Source: Acidovorax sp. NCPPB 4044 (GTDB lineage: Bacteria; Pseudomonadota; Gammaproteobacteria; Burkholderiales; Burkholderiaceae_C). Taken from it: a stretch of DNA of 64,000 nt. The translations under genes were made by a program, and so were the position numbers. The DNA lies in assembly GCF_028069655.1 (NCBI RefSeq), contig NZ_JAMCOS010000001.1, positions 92,001 through 156,000 on the forward strand. The letters run 5' to 3'. The notes beneath the pieces are model-generated. The model searched no databases. It saw only the letters and a program-made list of their open reading frames with translations, and was not told the origin of the DNA. This document shows, in pieces, positions 27,461-34,409 of the stretch; positions within the stretch are counted from its first letter, which is position 1; the number at the start of each line of letters is the position of its first letter.

Positions 27461-28708
27461 CTACCCCTTCACGCACACCACCTGCTTGAGCGTGTACACC
27501 ACGTCCACCAGGTCCTTCTGGGCCGCCATCACGGCGTCGATGTCCTTGTAGGCCATCGGGATCTCGTCGATCACGTCGGCATCCTTGCGGCATTCGACGC
27601 CTTCGGTCGCGGCGATCTGGTCGGCCACGCTGTAGAGCTTCTTCGCCTTGGTGCGGCTCATCTTGCGGCCCGCGCCGTGGCTGCAGCTCATGAAGCTCTC
27701 GGGGTTGCCCTTGCCGCGCACGATGTAGCTCTTCGCGCCCATGCTCCCCGGGATGATCCCCAGCTCGCCGGCCCGGGCGCTCACGGCGCCCTTGCGGGTG
27801 ATGAGCACGTCTTCGCCGAAATGCGTCTCGCGGCTCACGTAGTTGTGGTGGCAGTTCACCGCTTCCAGGTGGGTCTCGAACGGCTTGGCGATCACCGAGC
27901 GCACGGCGCCGATCAGGCGCTGCATCATCACCTCGCGGTTGGCGCGCGCGAACTTCTGCGCCCAGCCCACGGCGCGCACGTAGTCGCCGAAGTAGCGGGC
28001 GCCTTCCTCGAAGTACGCGAGGTCGCGGTCGGGCAGGTTGCGCTGGTGCAGTTCGGCATCCTTCTTCGCCAGTTCGATGAAGTGCGTGCCGATGGCGTTG
28101 CCCACCCCGCGCGAGCCCGAATGCAGCATGAACCACACGGTGCCGTGCTCGTCCAGGCACACCTCGATGAAGTGGTTGCCGGTGCCGAGCGTGCCCAGGT
28201 GCTTGTGGTTGTTGGTGTTCGCCAGGCGCGGATAGTCCTCGCAGAGGCGGTCGAACTCGTCCTTCAGGCCGGCCCAGGCGCGGTCGGTTTCGTCGGGCGG
28301 GGTGTCCCACGCGCCCTTGTCGCGGCCCTGGCGATTCGGGTTGCTGCCGTGCGGGACCGCCCGCTCGATGGCCGAGCGCAGCGGGCCCAGGTTGTCGGGC
28401 AGGTCGTTCGCGTGCAGCGTGGTCTTGCAGGCCATCATGCCGCAGCCGATGTCCACGCCGACGGCGGCCGGGATGATGGCCTTGAAGGTCGGGATCACCG
28501 AGCCCACGGTGGCGCCGATGCCGTAGTGCACGTCGGGCATGGCCGCGATGTGGCGGAACACGATGGGCAGGCGCGCGGCGTTTTCGAGTTGCTGGCGCGC
28601 CTCGTCCTCGACGGGCACGCCCTGCGTCCACATCTTCACGGGCACGCCGCCTTCGACGCGGTGCACTTGGTGGGAAGGGGCGGAAGGGTTGTTCTGTGGC
28701 TTGTTCAT
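27461..28708 (-). CDS. rtcB: RNA-splicing ligase RtcB
   Basis: A 415-residue GTP- and manganese-dependent ligase that joins 3'-phosphate or 2',3'-cyclic phosphate RNA ends to 5'-OH ends. Metal-binding Cys 89 is in VDIGCGM, histidines are in GTGNHFIEV and LHSGSRGVG, and the guanylated His is about residue 344 in SHGAGRKMSR. The length matches the shorter bacterial RtcB. It is preceded by the unknown 283-residue gene (57-base gap) and followed by a repeat and rtcA. It belongs to the sigma-54/RtcR operon. Confidence 0.97.
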   Translation of the reverse strand: MNKPQNNPSAPSHQVHRVEGGVPVKMWTQGVPVEDEARQQLENAARLPIVFRHIAAMPDVHYGIGATVGSVIPTFKAIIPAAVGVDIGCGMMACKTTLHANDLPDNLGPLRSAIERAVPHGSNPNRQGRDKGAWDTPPDETDRAWAGLKDEFDRLCEDYPRLANTNNHKHLGTLGTGNHFIEVCLDEHGTVWFMLHSGSRGVGNAIGTHFIELAKKDAELHQRNLPDRDLAYFEEGARYFGDYVRAVGWAQKFARANREVMMQRLIGAVRSVIAKPFETHLEAVNCHHNYVSRETHFGEDVLITRKGAVSARAGELGIIPGSMGAKSYIVRGKGNPESFMSCSHGAGRKMSRTKAKKLYSVADQIAATEGVECRKDADVIDEIPMAYKDIDAVMAAQKDLVDVVYTLKQVVCVKG

Positions 28709-28765
28709 GGTTCTTCGGAAATTCTCAGGGGATCGGGGAGTGCGCGACGCCGGTCCGTGGACGGG

Positions 28766-29617
28766 TCATCGCGCGATGGTGTCGAACACGGCGTCGATGC
28801 GATCGGTCAGCGTGGAGCGGCAACCGCATTCCTGCGCGCCCGGCGGCAGCCAGCCGCCCGCGGGGCGGCGGTCCATCATCTGCAGCAGCCTGGCGGTGAA
28901 GCGGTCCTGATGCTCCGGTGCCGTCAGCCAGTGCTCCACGGCTTCGCGGTAGCGCGGACGGTCCTTCGAGAAGGTGCCGCCGATCTGCTGGCCGTTCAGC
29001 ACGAAGCCCCAGTACGAGGCCTCCACGTAATGCAGCGCGGACGAGTCGCTGTCGCAGGCGAGCCAGTGGTCCAGCAGCGGCGCGAGATCCACGCCGGCAT
29101 GGTCCCACATGAGCAGCACCGTGAAGGCATCGTCCTTCTGGAAGACGCCCTGGTCCGGCTCGGCCCACTGCTCCAGGCCCAGCGCGAAGTGCGCCAGCGC
29201 GACGTCCTGCAGCGCCCGTTGCTCGCGTGCGGAGAAGGCGCCGGGCTCGCAGCGGCCCACGCGGTCGAGGTACAGCTCGGTCGAATGGTGCAGCCGCGCG
29301 CCCTGCACAAGCAATTCCAGCAGCCGGGGCAGGAGGTACTTGATCTCGTCCGCGGGCTGGACGGCGCTCTTCGCGCTGTCGTTGTATTCGTAGAAATGCC
29401 GCGTCGTGAGCGTGCGCAGGGGATTGCGGCGCATCTCGCGTTCCAGGGCCGCGTTCATGCAGCAGGCCGTGCACACATCCAGCAGCCCGGCGGGCGCGCG
29501 GTACGCGCCGAACACGCGGTAGGCCGCTGCGATGGACGCGTCCAGCGCGGCCTGCAGCCCCTCCAGCAGGGGCCTGGGCCCGGCGCCGGAGGTCGTGGTT
29601 TCGTTCTTCTTGTCCAT
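28766..29617 (-). CDS. Unknown protein of the RNA-repair operon
   Basis: 283 residues, not recognised. It looks soluble and mostly helical, with no signal peptide or membrane segment. A Cys cluster near the N-terminus (C49, C52, C53 in DVCTACCM), further cysteines at 123 and 188 and a C-terminal CGC pair (264, 266) could bind metal or be redox-active. Other conspicuous stretches are TTRHFYEYNDSAKS and SYWGFVLNGQQIGGTFSK. It lies between slipin and rtcB in an operon, so a role in RNA repair or damage handling is likely but unproven. Start at the ATG at 29617, with GGAAAGA upstream. Confidence 0.8.
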   Translation of the reverse strand: MDKKNETTTSGAGPRPLLEGLQAALDASIAAAYRVFGAYRAPAGLLDVCTACCMNAALEREMRRNPLRTLTTRHFYEYNDSAKSAVQPADEIKYLLPRLLELLVQGARLHHSTELYLDRVGRCEPGAFSAREQRALQDVALAHFALGLEQWAEPDQGVFQKDDAFTVLLMWDHAGVDLAPLLDHWLACDSDSSALHYVEASYWGFVLNGQQIGGTFSKDRPRYREAVEHWLTAPEHQDRFTARLLQMMDRRPAGGWLPPGAQECGCRSTLTDRIDAVFDTIAR

Positions 29618-29669
29618 GGTCGTCTTCTTTCCTCGGGTGCCGGCGCCGCAGGGCGGCGCCGGCGGTCGG

Positions 29670-30803
29670 TCAGCGCATCTTCACCAGGCCGTTCAGCACC
29701 TGGTCCAGCCCGCCGAACACGGAGATCTTGTCGATGCGTTCGGCCACGCGCTCGAGCGTTTCCAGCTCTTTCATGCGCAGGGCCACGGGGTTGTCTTCCA
29801 TCACCTTGGCGGTGTTGAGCAGCGAGCGCGTCGCGGCGGTTTCCTCGCGGCGGCGGATCACGTTGGCCTGGGCCTGCTTTTCCGCCTGCACCACCTGGGT
29901 CAGGATGGCCTTCATGTCGCCGGGCAGCACGATGTCCTTCACCCCCACGCCATCGACCTCCATGCCATAGCCCGGCAGCTTGCCGGCCAGATGCGCACGC
30001 ACCACGTCGTCGATCGCCGTCTTGTCCTCCAGCAGCTCGTCGAGCGTGCGGGTGCCCACGGCGGAGCGCAGCGCGAACTGCAGCTCGCGGTAGAGGTGAT
30101 CGGCAGGCTTGGGCAGGCGCCGGTGCGCCAGCAGCACGTCCACGTAGCGCCAGGTCGCGCACAGGTTGATCCGCAGGCCGACCTTGTCGCGCGTCATGAT
30201 GTCCTGGCCCGACACGTCCAGCGTCTGCAGGCGCAGGTCCACCAGTTCCGCGCCGATGTGGCGGCCGAACTTCCAGAACGCGTGCATTCCGGCGCCCAGC
30301 AGCCGCTCGACCTTGCCGTCGATCGTGAGGATGGCGCACATGGCCTCGGGCACCTGCACCTGCAGCACGCCGTTCAGGCCGGCCACGGGCTTGTGGCGCA
30401 GTTGCGTCTGCACCAGCCGCGCGGCCAGCGCGGCGGGCACGTCCACGCCCTGCGACAGGTCCACCACCTCCACGGCCACGTCCACCAGCCCCTTCCAGTA
30501 GAGGCGCCGGGTGCCCGGCGGCAGGATCTCGACCAGCACGCCGTTCTCGGTGCGCAGGCCCGCCTGGGTTTCGGCCAGTTCCACGCGCACGAACTCGCGG
30601 GCCACCACCTCGGGCTCGCGGGCCATCAGGTAATCGGCCAGGCCGTGCGTGAAGGCGGGCTGCTCCAGCGCGAAGGTCTCCACGCGCAGCTGGTCGGTGC
30701 CGGCGAAGAGCCAGTGCGCACCGCCGTGCAGTACGCGCTCGAAGTCGCCGTTGCGCAGCAGCAGCGCGCGTTCGTTCTTCTTGATGCGTTGGATCTTCAG
30801 CAT
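29670..30803 (-). CDS. Slipin (SPFH/band 7 family)
   Basis: A 377-residue stomatin-like protein. The SPFH domain spans about residues 85-260, with a C-terminal Gln/Ala-rich coiled-coil stretch (QVVQAEKQAQANVIRRREETAATRSLL). Typical slipins begin with a hydrophobic membrane hairpin. Here the first 60 residues are charged and polar, with no such segment, so it may be soluble or only peripherally attached. GAGG precedes the ATG at 30803. It is the first protein gene of the operon, behind a leader of about 580 bases. Confidence 0.9.
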   Translation of the reverse strand: MLKIQRIKKNERALLLRNGDFERVLHGGAHWLFAGTDQLRVETFALEQPAFTHGLADYLMAREPEVVAREFVRVELAETQAGLRTENGVLVEILPPGTRRLYWKGLVDVAVEVVDLSQGVDVPAALAARLVQTQLRHKPVAGLNGVLQVQVPEAMCAILTIDGKVERLLGAGMHAFWKFGRHIGAELVDLRLQTLDVSGQDIMTRDKVGLRINLCATWRYVDVLLAHRRLPKPADHLYRELQFALRSAVGTRTLDELLEDKTAIDDVVRAHLAGKLPGYGMEVDGVGVKDIVLPGDMKAILTQVVQAEKQAQANVIRRREETAATRSLLNTAKVMEDNPVALRMKELETLERVAERIDKISVFGGLDQVLNGLVKMR

Positions 30804-31130
30804 GGCGGTTCCTCTTTGTCTTTCTTGCGTTGTGGCCTGCAGGGGAGGGCTCCCGCTGGCGGCGAGCCCGTTCCCGAAAAATAGGTGCCGTTACAGCGGT
30901 GGCGGTGGAGCCAGGGGGCGCGGCGCGGGCATCGCAGTGCGCCGTGTCCGCGGGCCCGGGGGCTGCGGAGTGGCTGGCTGCATGCGCGGGCCGTGCCCGG
31001 GTCTGGCACGAACCGCCGCCTCTGACGGATGGAGCGCCGTGGCGGCGGGGCCGCTCGGTGGCGCTGCACCCGCGTCCGGCGGGGTGGTCTTGCGACCGTT
31101 CAGGGTCCCGGCGGTGAAACCGGGTCGGTT
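30804..31130 (-). other. 5' leader between tRNA-like elements and slipin gene, no protein gene seen
   Basis: On the operon strand this stretch holds several possible hairpins: GGTC-GCAA-GACC (GNRA-type loop) near 31089-31100, CGTGCC/GGCACG pairing near 31000, and GGGCTC/GAGCCC close to the slipin gene. No credible coding frame. It is probably transcribed as the leader. Confidence 0.5.
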
Positions 31131-31199
31131 TTTCCGGCAGGAGTCGAACCTGCGCCAGGCCTTGGGGACACAAGGCTGCTCTACCTCTGAGCTACAGAA
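31131..31199 (-). ncRNA. tRNA-like element, near-complete cloverleaf
   Basis: A 69-base sequence on the operon strand. The D-arm is GCTC-AGAGGTA-GAGC and the T-arm is GCAGG-TTCGACT-CCTGC, both canonical, with a 5-base variable region. The anticodon stem GCCTT/AAGGC encloses 8 bases (GTGTCCCC) instead of 7. The acceptor stem pairs only five positions (TTCTG with CGGAA) and no CCA is encoded. It would not be a normal tRNA. If U33 is the second loop base the triplet would read GUC (Asp). Confidence 0.75.
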
Positions 31200-31200
31200 G

Positions 31201-31253
31201 TGGCCTTCCCGGAATCGAACCGGAGCACCCCGGAGGGCTGCAACCTGCAGGCC
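31201..31253 (-). ncRNA. Second, degenerate tRNA-like element
   Basis: About 53 bases directly upstream of the first element, separated by one base. Its end resembles a T-arm (TCCGG-TTCGATT-CCGGG). GGCCT at the 5' side can pair with AGGCC at the 3' side as a short acceptor stem, ending in A. Between them only one arm can form, so it is a minimal or decayed tRNA-like fold. Boundaries are approximate. Confidence 0.5.
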
Positions 31254-31398
31254 GTGCCAGCGACCCGATGGCGGGCGGCATGCGGTACATCGACGTCCGG
31301 GCGGAATGCCCGGCGGATGCCCCGCACCGGAAGGGCTGGCGTTTCGCCACAACCCTCAACCTGTGAGCGTCGCCACAAGTCTCTGGCATGCATGTCAT

Positions 31399-31414
31399 TG
31401 CGAGATGCGTGCCA
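31399..31414 (-). promoter_or_regulatory. Sigma-54 promoter of the RNA-repair operon
   Basis: On the minus strand: TGGCACG, CATC, TCGCA. GG of -24 and GC of -12 are 12 bases apart (first G to first G), the required spacing. The only mismatch to TGGCACG-N4-TTGCA is one base. It points into the tRNA-like/slipin operon, with the start expected near 31388. It lies 130 bases from the divergent rtcR. Confidence 0.88.
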
Positions 31415-31415
31415 G

Positions 31416-31507
31416 CTTTCGGTTTTTCGGTATTCCGGTCACAAGTGATTGATTTGCAATGGTTTTCTTTCGGTGGCCCGAACCGATGGCAAAGCTGCCT
31501 GCCTTTG
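31416..31507. promoter_or_regulatory. Candidate RtcR upstream activating sites
   Basis: The block behind the sigma-54 promoter contains CTTTCGGT twice (near 31417 and 31468), the dyad TTCGG-TGGC-CCGAA (31469-31482) and the dyad CAAAG-N8-CTTTG (31490-31507). These are plausible enhancer sites for RtcR, placed at a usual distance. No family consensus was available to confirm them. Confidence 0.45.
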
Positions 31508-31544
31508 GGTTGATAACAAAAGATAAATAAATAGAAAATGGGCT

Positions 31545-33152
31545 ATGGCAAAAAGCAAAGTGGTCATCGGCTTCATCGGCACCCAGCTGGATGCAGGCAA
31601 GGGCGCCGGGCGGTGGGAGAAATGGCGGCCCACGGTTTCGCTCGCGCAGCACGAGGACGTCGTCGTGCGCCGCATGGAGCTGCTCCATACCCCGTCCCAC
31701 GCGCCCCTGGCCGCGCAGGTGAAGGCCGACCTGGCTGCGGTGTCGCCGGAGACCGACGTGCGCCTGGTGTCGCTGGAGATCGGCGATCCGTGGGATTTCG
31801 GCGAGGTGTACGGCGCGCTGTACGACTGGGTCCAGGCCTACCGCTTCCACATGGAGCGCGAGGAGTACTGGGTGCACATCACCACCGGCACCCACGTGGC
31901 GCAGATCTGCCTGTTCCTGCTGGTGGAGTCGCGCCGCATCCCCGGCGTGCTCGCGCAGACGGCACCTCCGCGGCGCCAGCGCGAGGGCGACCCGGGCAGC
32001 TACGCGCTCATCGACCTGGATCTGTCCCGCTATGACGCGCTGGCCCAGCGCTTCCAGGCGGAGCAGCGCGATGCGGTGGACTTCCTCAAAAGCGGCATCG
32101 CCACGCGCAACCCGGCCTTCAATGCGCTCATCGAGGAGGTGGAGCGCGTGGCGGTGCGCTCGCGCGCGCCCATCCTCTTCACCGGCCCCACGGGCGCGGG
32201 CAAGTCGCACCTCGCGCGGCGCATGTATGAACTGAAGAAATCCCGCCACCAGGTGGAGGGCGGGTTCGCCGAAGTCAACTGCGCCACGCTGCGCGGCGAC
32301 GGCGCCGCATCCACACTGTTCGGCCACCGCAAGGGGGCTTTCACCGGCGCAGCCGCCGACCGGGCGGGCCTGCTGCGCTCGGCCCACGGCGGTGTGCTGT
32401 TCCTCGACGAGATCGGCGAACTGGGCCTGGACGAGCAGGCCATGCTGCTCAAGGCCGTGGAGGAAAAGCGCTTCTACCCCATGGGCAGCGACCGCGAGGT
32501 GGAAAGCGATTTCCAGCTCATCGCCGGCACCAACCGCGACCTGCGCGTGGAAGTGGCGCAAGGCCGCTTCCGCGAAGACCTGTTCGCGCGCATCAACCTC
32601 TGGAGCTACCAGTTGCCGGGGCTGGCCCAGCGGCCGGAAGACATCGAGCCCAACGTGGACCACCTGCTGGCCCGGGCGGGCGAGGAGCTGGGGCGCAGCG
32701 TGCGCTTTTCGGCCGAGGCGCGGCAAGGCTATCTGCGCTATGCGCAGTCGCAGGAGGCGCTGTGGGCCGGCAACTTCCGCGACCTGTTGGCAAGTGTGGT
32801 GCGCCTGGCGACGCTGGCCGAGGGCGGGCGCATCGGGCTCGCGCTGGTGGAGGCCGAGATCGCCCGGCTGCGCTGGCTGTGGCAGCCTGCGCTGCCGACG
32901 GGCCCTGCGGGCGCGGACGGGCTGCCTGAACTCGAGGCCTTGCTGGGGCCCGCGCAGATGGACGCGCTGGACCTGTTCGATCGCCTGCAGCTCGCGGCCG
33001 TGGTGCGTGTATGCCGGCAGTCGCGCAGCCTGTCGGATGCGGGGCGGCAACTGTTCCAGGCCTCGCGAACGCAGCGCACGGCGGTGAACGATGCGGACCG
33101 GCTGCGCAAGTACCTGGGCCGCTTCGGGCTGGCGTGGGACCGGTTGTCGTGA
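31545..33152 (+). CDS. rtcR: Sigma-54 transcriptional activator RtcR
   Basis: A 535-residue activator, about the length of E. coli RtcR. Residues 1 to about 180 are the CARF-type sensory domain. The AAA+ domain follows, with Walker A GPTGAGKS (214-221), the sigma-54 contact loop GAFTGA (264-269) and Walker B LFLDEIGEL (about 286-294). The C-terminal region is the DNA-binding part. It is divergent from the rtcBA operon, whose sigma-54 promoter it should activate. The ligand is thought to be an RNA-derived nucleotide in the E. coli case. The short region before the ATG is AT-rich. Confidence 0.95.
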   Translation: MAKSKVVIGFIGTQLDAGKGAGRWEKWRPTVSLAQHEDVVVRRMELLHTPSHAPLAAQVKADLAAVSPETDVRLVSLEIGDPWDFGEVYGALYDWVQAYRFHMEREEYWVHITTGTHVAQICLFLLVESRRIPGVLAQTAPPRRQREGDPGSYALIDLDLSRYDALAQRFQAEQRDAVDFLKSGIATRNPAFNALIEEVERVAVRSRAPILFTGPTGAGKSHLARRMYELKKSRHQVEGGFAEVNCATLRGDGAASTLFGHRKGAFTGAAADRAGLLRSAHGGVLFLDEIGELGLDEQAMLLKAVEEKRFYPMGSDREVESDFQLIAGTNRDLRVEVAQGRFREDLFARINLWSYQLPGLAQRPEDIEPNVDHLLARAGEELGRSVRFSAEARQGYLRYAQSQEALWAGNFRDLLASVVRLATLAEGGRIGLALVEAEIARLRWLWQPALPTGPAGADGLPELEALLGPAQMDALDLFDRLQLAAVVRVCRQSRSLSDAGRQLFQASRTQRTAVNDADRLRKYLGRFGLAWDRLS

Positions 33153-33184
33153 GGGCTTGGGCCGGCCCCTCGCGACCGCACCAT

Positions 33185-33206
33185 GGTCGAGCAACGGTCG
33201 AGCAAC
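33185..33206. repeat. Tandem 11-bp direct repeat
   Basis: GGTCGAGCAAC occurs twice head-to-tail (33185-33195 and 33196-33206), followed by a degenerate GGCTGAGC. It lies between rtcR and the TetR gene. Confidence 0.7.
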
Positions 33207-33329
33207 GGCTGAGCGGACGGTGGCCCGCTGCCTGCCGCCCGGCCGGCTGCACGAAAGGGTTTACTCCCTCCCATGTCTTTTGCGCAGGCGTAGCATCCGT
33301 ACTTCACCGAGTTCCCATGACCAGAAGCC

Positions 33330-33983
33330 ATGCCGAAAACCGAAGGTCATGAGAAGTCCAGGCGCCCCTCTCCCCGGGGCCGCCCCACCGCGCGGCGGGC
33401 GCAGGAACTGCGGCAGACCATCATCGAAGTGGCATCCGTGCTCATGCTCCAGGGCGGCTACGAAGGCACCAGCATCGATGCCATCGCAGCGGCGGCCGGC
33501 GTCACCAAACGGACGATCTACTCGCGCTTCGCCTCCAAGGAAAACCTGCTGCGCGAAGTGCTGACGACCGCGGCGCTTCCGGCGTTGCGGCTCGACCCCG
33601 AGTTCCCGCCCGGCCTCGGGATCCAGGAGAAGCTGGAACGGATCGGGATGGAGATGAACGACACCTTGCTGCACCCCGACATGCAGCGTTGGCTGCGATT
33701 CGCCATCGGTGGCATTGCGCAACGGCCCGAACTGGCTCCGTTCATCCATGCGCTGATCGAACAGTACCTGGAGCTGCTGGCCCGGATGCTGGGGCCGGCA
33801 CTGGCCAGCGAGGCATTGCGCGCGGATGACTTCTCTGCCTCCGTGAAGATCTTCGCCACCTTGATCTCCGCGCCAGCCCACAACCTCGTCACGTTCTCCC
33901 TGCCGCCCGGCTCCCGGGAGGAGCAGGCGGATTTCATACGGAAAGCCGCGGTCCTGTTCCTCGCCGGCTGCACCAAGGCCTGA
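33330..33983 (+). CDS. TetR/AcrR-family transcriptional regulator
   Basis: A 217-residue repressor-type protein. Basic N-terminus (about 20 residues, RRPSPRGRPTARRAQ), then a helix-turn-helix with GTSIDAIAAAAGVTKRTIYSRFASKENLL (about residues 45-73), and a C-terminal ligand/dimer domain. It has no obvious divergent partner; the next gene downstream is a chemoreceptor. Target and ligand unknown. Confidence 0.9.
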   Translation: MPKTEGHEKSRRPSPRGRPTARRAQELRQTIIEVASVLMLQGGYEGTSIDAIAAAAGVTKRTIYSRFASKENLLREVLTTAALPALRLDPEFPPGLGIQEKLERIGMEMNDTLLHPDMQRWLRFAIGGIAQRPELAPFIHALIEQYLELLARMLGPALASEALRADDFSASVKIFATLISAPAHNLVTFSLPPGSREEQADFIRKAAVLFLAGCTKA

Positions 33984-34060
33984 GCCTGCGTCCGCGGCAG
34001 CGAAGGGGGCGGTGCGACCGCCTTCCTGCGCTGCTCGCCATCTCCTGAACGCGCACCCCC

Positions 34061-34086
34061 TGGGACTTGCCTGAAGGCAAGTCCCA
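34061..34086. repeat. Perfect 11-bp stem hairpin
   Basis: TGGGACTTGCC (34061-34071), loop TGAA, GGCAAGTCCCA (34076-34086). No T-run follows, so it is not a classic terminator. It could be an RNA hairpin ending the TetR transcript or a protein-binding site. Confidence 0.8.
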
Positions 34087-34176
34087 GCATTGCTTCGCCG
34101 TGTCGTGCCGGAGCGTTGCGCAACCGGCCGGTATTGCGTGTTGTTTTCTCTGCGCAAATTCCGCATGACAGTTTTT

Positions 34177-34198
34177 AATGAAACTAATAAGTTTCATT
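34177..34198. promoter_or_regulatory. Operator-like dyad upstream of chemoreceptor gene
   Basis: AATGAAAC (34177-34184), TAATAA, GTTTCATT (34191-34198). Perfect 8-bp arms in AT-rich DNA. It could be a target of the adjacent TetR regulator; this is inference from position. Confidence 0.5.
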
Positions 34199-34409
34199 CA
34201 GTGCTAGCATTTGAAATCTTTGGTTACATCATGGAAGAGCCGCGGGTGGGACGGGGCATGGTCACGTGCCCCGACGGACGTGCTCTTTTCCTGTGGGACC
34301 TTTGAACTCGACGCTCCGGGCGGCTGCGGCAGCAGGCAGAGAACTGCTCCTTCCTGCAGGCCCGCGTGCCCTTGCAACAGCTACTTCTTTCAAACAAGGC
34401 AACCAGAAA

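Larger units (their letters stand above)
33984..34409. other. Intergenic region with two strong inverted repeats
   Basis: 426 bases, comparatively AT-rich toward its right half, between a TetR gene and a chemoreceptor gene. It contains a hairpin at 34061-34086 and an operator-like dyad at 34177-34198, listed separately. Short open frames are present but none has coding character. Confidence 0.5.

Noticed and set aside
31241..31257. TGGCACGGCCTGC as a second sigma-54 promoter on the minus strand
   Set aside because: The GG-GC distance is 10 instead of 12, so it cannot work as a -24/-12 promoter. It overlaps the tRNA-like element instead.
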